In this document: in pieces, positions 44,961-57,345 of the stretch | Layout of the letters: every line of letters starts with the position of its first letter | Position numbering within the stretch: position 1 is the first letter of the stretch | Assembly (NCBI RefSeq): GCF_009727055.1 | Contig: NC_052349.1 | Location: forward strand, 42,781,364-42,845,363 | From: Benincasa hispida | Taxonomy: Eukaryota > Streptophyta > Magnoliopsida > Cucurbitales > Cucurbitaceae | Direction of reading: 5' to 3' | Length of the DNA: 64,000 bases | Made by a program: the position numbers and the translations under genes | Notes under the pieces: model-generated | Database searches by the model: none | Seen by the model: the letters and a program-made list of their open reading frames with translations, nothing else | What the model was told of the DNA's origin: nothing

Positions 44961-46113
44961 CAAACTTAATGAGTCTACTTGAATTAAACAACTTTTAACA
45001 CCAATTAAGTTTTAGCAAAATAGTTCTATTGTACCCTAAGTGACATCTATTTTCCAATAACGCTCTAGTGAGGTAGGACAAAAGTCACTGTAGGGTGATC
45101 GAGTGCCCCTTCACTGGAATGAGACAATCTCAACCTTTAGACATAAACAACTCCTTGTAACTAAATCTAACAATCACCACGATCCAGAATTTGTTAACAT
45201 CCTTAACAATTCTGTGTAAGTGTAACCCCTCATTTTAGGCCCTAGAGTCCCGTCTTAATGAGCCAACTATAGGGAAAAGCAGATTAGGACAAGAGACTAA
45301 AGCAACTCTATCCATTTCTAGAGATAAGAGAAAGAGTTGTGCAAAACAACCATCCTTTAAAGAGAAACTCCTAGGGTGCCTCGAGGTGATGCACTAAGAC
45401 TTTATCCAACCTAATGAGAGAGACCAAGGGATATGTTGTCACACGTCCCACTTCCACTTATTATGAACATTCTCTCCATTTACTTTGGTATTGACCTACT
45501 TAAATGCCATCCATAGGGGAACATTCCTAGGGTGCCTCGAGGCCGAGGATAGATCTCACGGTGTGAACTTTTTAGGCAGAAACGTGTAGAGGTAAAGTGG
45601 AATATCATATACCCCAATTACCTCCATTGAATGTTCTACCCAGGGATTCATTAACTTAGAAAATCTGGCTACTAATTTTAACCAAGTGGTTTGTTTAATT
45701 TGCTAACAAACAACACTTGCTTTTAATGATTAAACAAGTTTGTTTCAAGTCTTATTCAACACTTTAACAGACTTTCATCAAATTTGCATGCATGTAACAA
45801 ATCTATCTAATCACCTTTCCAGGTAGGTTCCCAGGTAGAGGTGCGATGTTTCCATCGACTTAAGTATCACAGCTTAGCCAGACCAGCCTTAGACAAAAGG
45901 TCCCTTATAGATACATTTGTTACATATTTATCTTTTATTAGTCAATTTAATCCTATTAAACCGAATTAAAAGATTAAACTTAGGTTTCCAATTTTATTAG
46001 AAACGTAATTTTAGGTCTATCTCAATCAAATTTTAAAACTCTTTTAAAACATGATTAAAGCCTAAGGTTTGCATGCAACTCTTTTTTATTGATTTTAATT
46101 CTAATTTCATTAA
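44961..46113 (-). other. E4 leader, truncated before the hairpin array
   Basis: It matches the gag-proximal leader of E2. It has two copies of a box with cctagggtgcctcgagg (45366 and 45517 region), and the gtaggttcccaggtagaggt and aagtatcacagcttagcc conserved box at 45800-45900. It ends at about 46113, short of the hairpin and CGATCG arrays, PBS and LTR. Confidence 0.7.
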
Positions 46114-46163
46114 TTAACGGGTGGTGGATAATATGATTAAAGAGTTTAGTCAATTATTCACTA
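46114..46163 (+). repeat. 50-bp fragment of a family A LTR
   Basis: ttaacgggtggtggataata, then tgattaaagagtttagtc and aattattca, match the family A LTR in plus orientation (compare the reverse complement of 30350-30405). It lies between E4 and the Athila integrase, so it may be the far side of the E3 3' LTR into which E4 inserted, with LTR sequence lost. Confidence 0.6.
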
Positions 46164-46165
46164 CC

Positions 46166-48634
46166 ACTGCATCGCTTGCGACGCATGATACCGCTTCAAC
46201 CCATTTAGAATCATAATCTACGGCCAACAGGATGTATTTGTGACCATTTGATGGCGAAAATGGCCGCATAAAGTCTATGCCCCATACGTCGAATAGCTCT
46301 AATTATAAGATAATATTCATCAGTATCGCATTCTTCCATGAAATGTTGCCTGTGCGTTGGCACCAATCGCATTTCATTGAATAGTCTCTTGCGTCCTTAA
46401 ATAAAGTTGGCAAAAAATATCCACTTTGTAACACCTTTGCTGTTTTGCGTTGGCCTCCAAAATGTCTACCATACGGTGAGTCATTGCATTGCAATAGTAT
46501 GCGCTGGTGAGCAGCTTCTGGTATGCATAGGCGCAAAATCTGGTCTGACCCCTTCTTGTAAAGATTTGGCTCGTCCCAATAATATGATTTACATTTCTGT
46601 CTAAGCCGCCTCTTTTGGTGAGCTATGTAGTTCTTAGGAAATTGTTTACAAACAAGGAAATTGACAACGTCTGCATACTATGGTAACTCTTCAATTTTAA
46701 ACAGCTGCTCATCTGGGAAAGTTGTGTTCACCTTCGACTGGTTGGGTCGACTTCAGGATTTTCTAATCTTGATAGGTGGTCTGCAACCTGGTTCTTCATC
46801 CCTTTGCAATCAATGATTTCCATGTTGAATTCTTGAAGAAGGAGAACCCATCGAATCAACTTCAGCTTTGCATCTTTTTTGTGATTAAATAATATTTGAT
46901 TGCCAAGTGGTTGGTATGAACGATCAATTTGGATCTATCCCATGAGCCTCTTATCCATTCTCATTCGATCACGGCGGGTGAGCCAGCAACTAAGCTCTGA
47001 ATTTCTCCAGTGCAAAGATCACTGCAAGAAGTTCTTTTTCAATGGTAGTGTAGTTTGTTTGGGCAGCGATAGGGTGTAGCATTGTTCTTTTTTTGCGCTA
47101 GCACCACCCCCATCGCATAACCGCTAGCATCGTACATCAGTTCAAAGGGCTATGTCCAGTCTGGTGCGATCAACACAGGTGTGGTTATGAATGTGTTCTT
47201 CAGTATCTTGAATGCGTTGAGGCATTGTTCATCAAAGTCAAACGTTCTCTCTGCCTCCAGCAACGCACTCAATGGTCGCATAATCTTCGAAAAGTCCTTT
47301 ACAAAACGTCGATAAAATCCTATATGCCCTAGGAAGCTTCTGACAGCCTTAACATTTGTTGGAGGTGGGAGATTTTCAATGGCCTCAATCTTGGCCTTAT
47401 TCACCTCCAGCCCATCCTTGGAGACTTTGTGCTTGAGTACAATACCTTCATTCACCATGAAGTGGAACTTCTTCCAGTTCAGCACAAGGTTAATCTCTTC
47501 ATATCTTCTTAGTATCTTCTCTAAATTGTTTAGACAGATCATATGTTTGCCTATACACCGAAAAGTCATCCATAAAAATTTCCACTGAGTCTTCAAGATA
47601 TTTAGAGAAGATGGCCATCATACACCTCTGGAACGTGCTCGGCGTATTGCATAATCCGAATGGCATGCGTCAAAAAGAAAATGTTCTGTAGGGGCAGGTG
47701 AATGTGGTTTTCTCTTGGTCTTTAGGAGCAATCATAATTTGGTTGTAGCCTGCATATCCATCCAAAAAGTAGAAGTAATCATTTCTGCTAGGCGGTCTAG
47801 CATCTAATCAATAAAAGGCAAAGGGAAATGATCCTTCTTCGTCGCCACATTCAGTTTGTGGTAGACCATGTAGATCCGTCAGCCAGTGACAGTCCTTATC
47901 GGTATTAATTCATTATTTGCATTTGGGACTACTGCCATCCCTCCTTTCTTTGGCACACATTGCACGCGGCTGACCCACGTGCTATCGAAGATTGGATAAA
48001 TAATGCCTGCATTGATTATCTCGTTTTTCACGACCTCCTTCATTGCAGGGTTTAGTTTGCACTGATGTTCGATTGATCTTTTTTTATTTTCCACAAGACG
48101 TATCCTGCGTATGCAATATGCGGGGCTAATTCCTCTTATGTCTGCCAGCGTCCAGCCTATTGCTTTTATATGCTTTCTTAGAATGCTCAGCAGTGCATGC
48201 TCTTGTTCTTTTTGAAGTGCAGAGGAAATTATTACTGGTAGAGTTTCATTTTGCCCCAGAAAAGCATACTTCAGGTGGTTTGGCAAGGTTTTCAGTTCTA
48301 CTGTGGGTGGTTGTTCCAAGGATGGTTTTTGTGCTTTTCTCTCTTCATTCAACGTTAGTTTTTCTTCTTTGGTTGTTGTTTCCACGATCGCATTGTAGGT
48401 TACCACGGATGCAGTCGCATCCTCTCTTTCATCTTTATCTTCAGACTTTTCTTCTTCAAATAAACTGGGTTCATTGTCGGAATCTGTTAAGTCGTCTTCT
48501 TTCGGATACTTCATGGCTCTAATAATGTCAAACCTCAGCTTCCTTCCGTTCACGCTCAGTGTGATCTCTCCCTTGTACACATCAATCTGTGCATGACCAG
48601 TGGATAAAAATGGTTGTCCCAAAATGATAGGTAC
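46166..48634 (-). pseudogene. Athila/Tat-type Gypsy pol (protease end, RT, RNase H, integrase start)
   Basis: The open frame 47879-48652 begins within the protease-RT linker (IILGQPFLSTGHAQIDVYKG), passes a Glu-rich linker, and enters RT (HALLSILRKHIKAIGWTLAD, RGISPAYCIRRI, VQCVPKKGGMAVV). The RT box FMDD is at 47565-47576. The frame 47150-47596 holds LPPPTNVKAVRSFLGHIGFY and RRFVKDFSKIMRPLSALLE. The integrase finger is in 46303-46536 (QRILLQCNDSPYGRHFGGQR, then MKCDWCQRTGNIS), followed by [15 protein letters not shown] near 46200. Frameshifts divide it; integrase ends abruptly at 46166. Confidence 0.83.
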
Positions 48635-50597
48635 TGATGGAAAAATAGGCATGCGCAGCGGAAATAAGGATAGATTTTACTCTAACTGCACAAATTAAAC
48701 ATACAACCTTAAATCAATGAATTAGGATCTTTTTGAAATATTGCCTTTGAAGCTCCCGAAACTCTTCTATCTTTGTTCAAACACGAATCGGACAACCACT
48801 AGAGCTGACCTACTATCCTCTGAACTCAGAACCGGGATGTGGGACCTGATGGATGAAGAACCCGAGAGAGAGAAAGAGATGGAAATAGAAGATGGATTTT
48901 TGGGTTGGACTTGGGTTTTGAATTTTTCTAAAAAAATAGTGATTTTTTCCAGCCTAAAATTAGAAACCAATTTTGGTAAAAATGTCAAAAGTCTTTTATC
49001 CAAATTGAAAGCCCATATTTATAGAAAAGGGTCATGTAAAAATTGCATGAAACAAATTAATAAAAACTCAACACCTCAAAATCCACTATCTAAGTGGGCT
49101 TGATGTCTCCACTATAAGCCAACACCTAGCCCACTATCTTGTTAGTGGAATTATCTAACAAAAGTTTGGATTTTCCTACTAACTTTAGTCAAAGGACAAA
49201 ATAGTCATTTTGTCAAAGTCAAACTTTGACCGAAAAGTCAACATTTTTACTTTTTATGATTTTTTCTGTGTTGACTAATTTTGACCTCCCGAGCATGAAT
49301 CCGCATTCATTTTCTCAAAATTCAAATCACATTTGAATATAAAGTTGGTTAAAGTTTGACTTTTCAAAGTCAAAAGTCAACTCTTTAACTTTTTACATCT
49401 TTGACCATTTCCATTATTTCCGAGCTTCCGAATATGAAAGTATTCATATTCTTGATATTTAAATCACATTTAAATATTAAAGTCATATCTCTAAATTGAA
49501 AAACCGACCACTATATCACATATACTTGTCGGTTTCTCTCTCTTCACCTAATTCGAACAATTCGAATTATTATATCATATTGTTCTAAGTTTATTACATA
49601 TGAGCTAGTAGGGGAACCTAATGGACCTATAGATCATGGGCTCCAAAGATCCAAGATTAGCAGGCTAAACTCTTTAGAGGAGCTAATCAACATTTGTTAA
49701 CTCACGAGTAATTCTACTATAGTCTCGTAGTTGCACTCCTTTCACTATAGATATATTTGTGTCCATATGATATAACCATGATTAGTAAGGTAATTCCTCA
49801 CAGGTTGTTTGTAATCTTGGCTGGGTCATAAAAACCGTTTTACCCCCGAGACTACATCTTATTCCTTAAGTTCCACTGATCCTCTAATGAACAATGGGTT
49901 TAAGGTCCAACCTATAAACTGAACCCCTCTCAGGCCAAAGAGAGGGTGGGACCCCTTGTTCAAGACGTGAATTCAGTACTAAAGGAAACAACCTATCTAC
50001 TATCCCTATAACAGGTAGGAGTGAATTCTGTCTTGCACCCTATGTTCCCAGTTATCCACTTGATCTTACCCTTGAAATGGGAGGCTTATTGGGCCAGCGA
50101 TAATGAGCTGCCCTCACCTATGCAGATCTAAGGATAATTCCGAGTGAATAAGAGTTTATAGTTAGCTCAGGATTAAGATTAAGTTACCTAAGTCATCAAT
50201 TAACAAAATAGTCAGTTTTATACATGAAGTTTAGAAAGTAAAAAGTGACTATTTCGTGGTTCTGTCTTATACTCTTTACATAGGATGTCCCCATTATCAT
50301 GTCTCCAAATGAACTGTTTAGGATCACATCGTTTGTACTAACTACAAAATGGGTCGCATCCATAGTGTCCCTAGAATAAGGTGCCCAACCTTATTCATAT
50401 ACTATAGACCATTTTGGCTATATATTGGAACTTGATCCGCATTTATCTCACTACATAAAGTTCAAACTTAAACTTAATAGCCTCGGATCCTTAGTTTATT
50501 GGATTCATGAATATAGAATTTAAATTTACTAAAGATTTTCAATTTGAACAAGAATATGATATTACAAACTAATAGTTTTAGGACATAAAATCCAACA
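48635..50597 (-). mobile_element. 3' LTR of family A element E5
   Basis: 1963 bp, low end TGATGGAAAAATAGGC, high end AAAATCCAACA, with the polypurine tract above. It pairs in reverse with the LTR at 55385-57345 (1961 bp). The two share about 85 percent by eye over the 48960-49140 stretch. The flanking pentamer at 48630-48634 is ggtac, with no partner at the E6 outer end. Confidence 0.85.
49016..49023 (-). promoter_or_regulatory. TATA box of the E5 LTR
   Basis: TATAAATA on the minus strand, in the same place as the box at 56978-56985 in the E6 LTR, about 1.6 kb from the LTR start. Confidence 0.5.
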
Positions 50598-50611
50598 AAC
50601 TCCCATTTGGA
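50598..50611 (-). promoter_or_regulatory. Polypurine tract of E5
   Basis: CCAAATGGGAGTTT on the minus strand runs into the LTR start TGTTGGATTTTATG. Confidence 0.8.
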
Positions 50612-50749
50612 CTAAAACTCCTAATAGGATCAAATGATGCTGAATTTAATTGTGAGAAATTAATATGACATATGAGTACAATAAACATATGAATACAAAA
50701 AACTAGGGCATTCACACCCAACATAATCTCCCAGTTGTCCTAGTTTAGA

Positions 50750-51319
50750 AACACTGTAGACCTAAACTCTTTAGATGACCCTAAAAAACTTTAGCCGTGA
50801 GGGTTTTTATAAAAGGATCAACAATGTTTTGCTCAGAAGGTATCTGGGTCACTACAACGTCGCCACGGTGTATGATTTCTCGGATAAGGTGGTACTTGCA
50901 TTCGATGTGCTTTCCCCGTTTATGGCTTCGAGGTTTTTTTGAATTTGCAGTTGCACCGCTGTTGTCACAATACAAGGTGATGGGTAGATGCATATTTGGA
51001 ACAACTTCCAAATCTATAAAAAATTTCCTCAGCCATTATGCTTCTTTTTTTGCTCCGCAAGCAACTACGTATTTAGCTTCCATTGTGGAATCAACTATAT
51101 AGGTCTGTTTTACGCTTCTTCACACTACTGCTCCTCCGTTAAGAGTGAACGTTGATCCAGATGTAGACTTTCAGCATCTTTATTAGTTTGGAAATCAGAG
51201 TCAATGTATCCAGTAAAGATCAGATCCTTAGCACTATATATGAGCATGTAGTCCTTAGTTCTCCTTAGATACTTTAAGATGTTTTTAACGACAGTCCAAT
51301 GATCACGTCCAGGATTAGA
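50750..51319 (-). pseudogene. E5 Copia RNase H
   Basis: The open frame 50781-51011 holds [39 protein letters not shown] and QIPSEQNIVDPFIKTLTAK, the C-terminal part of RNase H. The STMEAKYVVACGA-type stretch lies above it in another frame (51050-51085). Stops and shifts break it. Confidence 0.8.
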
Positions 51320-52072
51320 CTAGTATCTACTGACGATCTCTACTGAGTAGCATATATCAGGTCTAGTACATAACATTGCATACATTATGCTTCCAACTGC
51401 AGAGGCATAGGTAATATTTCTCATATCCTCAATTTCTTGAGGTGTCTTAAGACATTGTTCATTTGACAGATGAATCCCATGTCTAAAAGGCAACAGACCC
51501 TTTTTGAAATTCTGCATTTTATATCTAGATAACATTTTGTCTATATAAGATGCTTGAGACATGGATAGTGTCCTATTCTTGCGATTCTGAACAATTTGGA
51601 TCCCAATAATATACTGCGCATTTCCTAAATCTTTCATTTGGAATTGTGTATCTAGCCATTGCTTGACGTCAGTAAGATATCCTACATCATTCCCAATGAG
51701 CAAAATATCATAGACATATAAATCCAAGAACACTACAACAGAATTAACGATCTTTTTGTAAACACAAGGCTCGTCAACATTCTGTGCAAAGCCATAAGAT
51801 TTGATTTCAGTATCAAACCTTATATTCAAGGATCTAGAGGCTTGTTTTAATCCATAAATGAATTTCTCAAGCTTACAAACCTTTTGTTCTTGAACCTGAA
51901 CTATAAACACCTCTGGTTGAACCATATAGATACTCTCTTCAGGATTGCCATTCAAAAAGGTTGTCTTGACATCCATTTGCCAAATTTCATAGTCATAAAA
52001 AGTTGCAATGGATAAGAGTATTCTTATCGACTTTAACATGGCGATGGGAGAGAAAGTTTCTTCATAGTCCAC
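51320..52072 (-). pseudogene. E5 Copia reverse transcriptase
   Basis: The longest Copia frame in the window (250 codons): [80 protein letters not shown] and MYAMLCTRPDICYSVEIVSR. The active-site box is YVYD at 51707-51718 instead of YVDD, so polymerisation should fail. The next plus-strand copy (E6) keeps YVDD. The frame ends at a stop after VSRY. Confidence 0.87.
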
Positions 52073-53268
52073 TCCCTCTCTCTGGGTATAACCACAAGTC
52101 GAGCCTTAAAAGTTTGTACTTTACCGGCTTGATCTCATTTTCTCTTGTAGATCCATTTGCAACCAATTGGTTTCACATCACTTGGTTTATCTACAAGAGT
52201 CCAGACTAAATTAAAGTACATTGACTCCATTTCGAGGTCCATAGCTGTTATCCACTAGTCACGATCCACATCATTCATTGCCTATTTATAGGTCAATGGA
52301 TCCTCTACGCCCTCATCAGGTATGATGATTTGAGTTTCAACTAAACCCAAATAGCGGTCAAGCTGATGAACAACTCTCCCACTATGTTGAGGCACTCTCA
52401 ACTCTTGAGAAGGATGTGACTGACCAGAAATACTAGCTTTATCTACTACTTTAGTAGATGAACTAGGTATATTTGTAGCATCTTTTGAAATTTCTTTTAA
52501 CACTATTTTACTATGTGGTTGATGATTTCTAATATGGTCTTCCTCTAAGAATGTGGCATTTATTGATACAAATACCTTCTTTTCTTGAGAATGATAAAAC
52601 AGACCACCCCTTGTTTCCTTTGGATAACCTACAAATAGGCATAATTTTGAACGATGTTCCAATTTCTTGGGATTTTGTACCAACACATGTGCTAGGCAAC
52701 CCCAAATTCTAAAGTGACATAAACTAATTTTACGCCCTTTCCATAGCTCATCAGGTGTTTCTAAAATACTTTTAGAGTGAAAGTTGTTCAAAATATGGAT
52801 AGCAGATTCAAGTGCATATCCCCAAAAGGAATCAGGCAATTAAGCATAGCTCATCATAGAGTGAACCATATCTAATAAGGTTCGGTTTCTTCTTTCTAAT
52901 ACACCGTTCTGTAGAGGCGTACTAGGTGTAGAGAGTTGTGACTAGATTCCATTTTCTATCAAATAGTCTTGGAATCCTATGTCCATATACTCTCCACCTT
53001 GATCTGATCGATGTGTCTTTACTGCTTTACCTAATTCATTCTCAACTTCAGCCTAATATTCTTTGAACTTTTCAAGAGAATCACATTTGTGATGAAGCAG
53101 GTAAACATGACCATACCTTGAATAATCATCAATAAAACTGATGAAATATTCATACCCACCTCGAGCCTTGACATTCATTGGTCCACAATGGTCCGAATGT
53201 ACGAGCTCTAAGGGTACTTTGGCTCCGAGACCTTTTCCAGTAAAAGATCTCTTGGTCATCTTTCCTTT
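52073..53268 (-). pseudogene. E5 Copia integrase core, linker and RT start
   Basis: The frame 52282-52839 holds MPDSFWGYALESAIHILNNF, FRIWGCLAHVLVQNPKKLEH, LFVGYPKETRGGLFYHSQEK, ATFLEEDHIRNHQPHSKIVL and LRVPQHSGRVVHQLDRYLGL. The frame 53053-53325 holds GKMTKRSFTGKGLGAKVPLE, HSDHCGPMNVKARGGYEYF and IDDYSRYGHVYLLHHKCDS. Reading stops being minus-strand Copia at KGKMTK (53251-53268), the head-to-head joint with E6. Everything upstream of the zinc finger end (gag, protease, 5' LTR) is absent. Confidence 0.83.
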
Positions 53269-55222
53269 AGAATTTGGGGTTGCCCAGCACATGTGTTGGT
53301 ACAAAATCCCAAGAAATTGGAACATCGTTCAAAATTATGCCTATTTGTAGGTTATCCAAAGGAAACAAGGGGTGGTCTGTTTTATCATCCTCAAGAGAAT
53401 AAGGTTTTTGTATCGACAAATGCCACATTCTTAGAGGAAAACTACATAAGAAGTCATCAACCTCGTAGTAAACTAGTATTGAATGAAATTTCCAAAGACG
53501 CTACATATAAAGCTAGTTCATCTACTAAAGTAGTAGATAAAACTAGTACATCAGGTCAGTCACATCCTTCTCAAGAGTTGAGAATGCCTCGACGTAGTGA
53601 GAGGGTTGTTCAGCAGCCTGACCGTTACTTGGGTTTATCAGAAACACAAGTCGTCATACCTGATGACGGCATAGAGGATCCATCGACCTATAAACAGGTA
53701 ATGAAAGATGTGGACCGAGATCAGTGGGTCAAAGCCATGGTCCTCGAAATGGAGTCTATGTACTTCAATTCTGTCTGGAAAATTGTAGATTAACCAAGTG
53801 ATGTGAAACCAATTGGTTGTAAGTGGATCTACAAGGGAAAACGAGACCAAGCTGGTAAAGTACAGACTTTTAAGGATCGACTTGTGGCAAAGGGTTATAA
53901 CCAGAGAGAGGGAGTGGACTATGAAGAAACTTTCTCTCCCGTTGCCATGTTAAAGTCGATAAGAATACTCTTACCTATTGCCACCTTTTATGACTATGAA
54001 ATTTGGCAGATGGATGTCAAATAGCCTTTCTAAACGATAATCTTGAAGAGAAGTATCTATATGGCTCAACCAGAGGGTTTTTTTTGCACAGGATCAAGAA
54101 TAAAAGGTTTGTAAGCTTCAAAAATCCATTTATGGGTTGAAACAAGCTTCTAGATCCTGGAATATAAGATTTGATACTGCGATCAAATCTTATGGTTTTG
54201 AACAGAATGTTGATGAGCCTTGTGTTTATAAGAAGATCATCAATTCTACTATAGTGTTCTTAGTTTTATATGTTGATGATATTCTACTCATTGGGAATGA
54301 TGTAGGATATCTTATTGATGTCAAATAATGGCTAGATACACAATTTCAAATGAAATATTTAGGAAATGCACAGTATATTCTTGGGATCCAAATTGTTCGG
54401 AATCGCAAGAATAGGACACTAGCCATATCTCAAACATCTTATATAGACAAAATGTTGTCTATATATAAAATGCAGAATTCCAAAAAGAGTCTGTTGCCTT
54501 TCAGCCATGGAATTCATCTGTCAAAAGGACAATGTCCTAAGACACTTCAAGAAGTTGAGGATATGAGAAATATTCGCTATGCCTCCGCATTTGGAAGCCT
54601 GATGTATGCAATGTTATGTACTAAACCTGATATATGCTACTCAGAAGGAATCGTCAGTAGATACCAGTCTAATCCTGGACGTGATCATTGGATTTCTGTT
54701 AAGAACATCTTAAAGTATCTCAGGAGAACTAGGGACTACATGCTCGTGTATAGTGCTAAGGATTTGATCCTTACTGGATACTCTTGCCTCTGATTTCCAA
54801 ACTAATAAAGATGCTAGAAAGTCTACATCTGGATCAGTGTTCACTCTTAATGGAGGAGCAATAATGTGGAGAAGCGTAAAATAGACCTGTATAGCTGACT
54901 CCATAATGGAAGCTGAATACGTAGCTGCTTGCGAAGCAATATGACTGAGGAAGTTCTTGACAGATTTGAAAGTTGTTCCAAATATGTATCTACCCATCAC
55001 CTTGTATTGTGACAACAACGGTGCAGTTGCAAATTCAAAAGAACCTCGAAGCCATAAACGGGGAAAGCACATCGAACGCAGGTACGCACCTTAATCCGAG
55101 AAATCGTACACGTGGTGACGTTGGTAGTGAACCCAGATACCATTCTGAGCAAAACATTGCTGATCCTTTTTACAAAAAACCCTCACGGCTAAAGTTTTTC
55201 AGGGTCACTACAGAAATTTAGA
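53269..55222 (+). pseudogene. E6 Copia pol (integrase end, RT, RNase H)
   Basis: It opens inside integrase at RIWGCPAHVLVQNPKKLEH. Frame 53293-53793 then gives LFVGYPKETRGGLFYHPQEN and DRYLGLSETQVVIPDDGIED. Frame 53803-54024 gives GCKWIYKGKRDQAGKVQTFK and [18 protein letters not shown]. Frame 54137-54328 gives KQASRSWNIRFDTAIKSYGF and LYVDDILLIGNDVGYLIDVK with YVDD intact (54269-54280). Frame 54350-54793 gives YLGNAQYILGIQIVRNRKNR and KPDICYSEGIVSRYQSNPGR. RNase H follows to about 55222. Several stops and shifts make it dead. Confidence 0.85.
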
Positions 55223-55369
55223 TTTAGTGTTTTTCTAAAACTAGGACAAGTGGGAGGATTATGCTGGGCGTGAATTGCCCTAGTTTTTGTATTCGCATGT
55301 TTATTGTACTCATTTATTTAAGATTAATTTCAATTAAATTCAGCATCGTTTGATCCTACTAGGAGTTTA

Positions 55370-55384
55370 GTCCAAATGGGAGTT
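55370..55384 (+). promoter_or_regulatory. Polypurine tract of E6
   Basis: TCCAAATGGGAGTTT just before TGTTGGATTTTATG; the mirror image of the E5 tract at 50598-50611. Confidence 0.8.
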
Positions 55385-57345
55385 TGTTGGATTTTATGTC
55401 TAAAAACTGGTAGTTTGTAATATCATAATCTTGTTTAATAAAGTTGTATTGAAAATCTTTAGTAAATTTAAATTCTATATTCATGGATCCAATAAACTAA
55501 GGATCCGAGCTATTAAGTTTAAGTTTGAACTTTATGTAGTGAGATAAATGCAGATCAAGTTTCAATATATAGGCAAAATGGTCTATAGAATATATGAAAT
55601 AAGTTGGGCGCCTTATTCTGAGACACTATGGATGCGCCCTATTTTGTAGTTTAGTACAAACGATGTTCATTCTAAACCGTTCATGTAGAGACATGAAAAT
55701 GGGGCATCTATGTAAAGAGTTACATAAGACTGAACCATAAAATAGTCACTTTTTTACGTTCTAAATGTTGTGAATATATAAAACTGACTATTTCGCTAAT
55801 TGATGACCTAGGTAACTTAATCTTAATCTTGAGCTACTATGAACTCCGTTCACTCTTGGAATTATCCTTAGATCTGCATAGGTGAGGGCAGCTCATTATC
55901 GCTGGCCCCAAATAGCCTCCCATTTCATTGGTAAGATCGGGTGGATAAGCTGGAGAACATAGGGTGCAAGACGGAATTTCACTTCTACCCGTTGTAGGGA
56001 TAGTAGATAGGTTGTTTCCCTTTAGTACTGAATCCAGTCTTGAACAAGGGGCCCTACCCTCTCCTTGCCCCGAGAGGGGTTCGGTTATAGGTTGGACATT
56101 AAACCAATTATTCATTAGAGGATCAGTGGAACTTAAGGAATAAGATATAGTCTCAGGGATAAAACGGTTTTTATGACCCAACCGAGATTACGAATCAACC
56201 TGTGAAGGATTAAACCTACTAATTATGGTTATATCATATGGACACAAATATATTTTATAGTGAGGGAGTGAAACTAACGGACTATAGTGGAATGATCCGC
56301 GAGTTAACGAATGTTGATTAGCTCCATCTAAAGAGTTTAGCTAGCTAATCTTGGATCCTTGGAGCCCATGATCTATAGGTTCATTAGGTTCTCCTACTAG
56401 CTCATATGGAATAAACTAGAACAGTATGGTAGAATAATTCGAATTGTTCGAATTAGGTGAAGAGAGAGAAATCGACAAGTATATGTGATATAGTGGTCGG
56501 TTTTTCAGTTTAGAGATACAATTTAATATTTAAATGTGATTTAAATATCAAGAATATGAATACGTTCATATTCGGAAGCTCGGAAATAATGGAAATGGTC
56601 AAAGATGTAAAAGTCAAAGAGTTGACTTTTGACTTTGAAAAAGTCAAACTTTGAACCGACCTTATATTCAAATGTGATTTGAATTTTGAGAAAATGAATG
56701 TGGATTCATGCTCGGGAGGTCAAAATTAGTCAACACGGAAAAAATCATAAAAAGTCAAAATGTTGACTTTTCGGTCAAATTTGACTTTTACCAAATGACT
56801 ATTTTGCCCTTTGACTAAAGTTAGTGGGAAAATCCAAAATTTTGTTGGATAATTCCACTAACAAAATAGTGGGCTAGGTGTTGGCTTATAGTGGAGATAT
56901 TAGGCCCACTTAGATAATGGATTCTAGGTGTTGGGATTTTATGAAGTGATTTGATGCAATTTTGCATGACCCTTTTCTATAAATACGGACTTGTGATTTT
57001 AGATTAAAAACTTTTGAACTTTTTGCCAAAATAGTTTTCTAAAATTGGGCTAAAAAACAACTCAAACCCAACCCAAAATCCCTTCTTCTATTTCCATCTT
57101 TTTCTTTCTCTCTCTCGAGTTCTTCATCCATCGGATCCCACAACTCGGTTTTGAGTCCAGAGAATAGTATATCAGCTCTAGTGGTTGTCTGGTTCATATT
57201 TGAGCGAAGATAGACGAGTTTCAGGAGCTTCAAAGGTAATATTTCAAAATAACCCTAATTAGTGTATTTAGGGTTGCATGTTTTATTTGTGCAATTAAAG
57301 TAAAATCGATTCTCTTTTTTCCTGCACATGCCTATTTTTCCATCA
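55385..57345 (+). mobile_element. 3' LTR of family A element E6
   Basis: 1961 bp from TGTTGGATTTTATG to TTTTTCCATCA, in opposite orientation to the E5 LTR. The next five bases (tatat) do not match the ggtac outside E5, so the pair was not one clean insertion. Landmarks: ggttatatcatatggacac, gggataaaacggttttt, and a long run of gtcaaa/gactttt words near 56590-56820. Confidence 0.85.
56978..56985 (+). promoter_or_regulatory. TATA box of the E6 LTR
   Basis: TATAAATA preceded by cccttttc; conserved with the E5 LTR box at 49016-49023. Confidence 0.5.

Noticed and set aside
48160..48522. 120-codon plus-strand frame
   Set aside because: It is the antisense shadow of the Athila RT frame 47879-48652.
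55837..56181. 114-codon minus-strand frame
   Set aside because: It lies wholly inside the E6 LTR with no protein family and is broken in the homologous E5 LTR.
48635..57345. A perfect 8.7-kb palindrome or a new inverted-LTR element type
   Set aside because: The arms are not the same length in pol, the LTRs are diverged, and the flanks lack a shared target duplication; two insertions plus a deletion explain it better.
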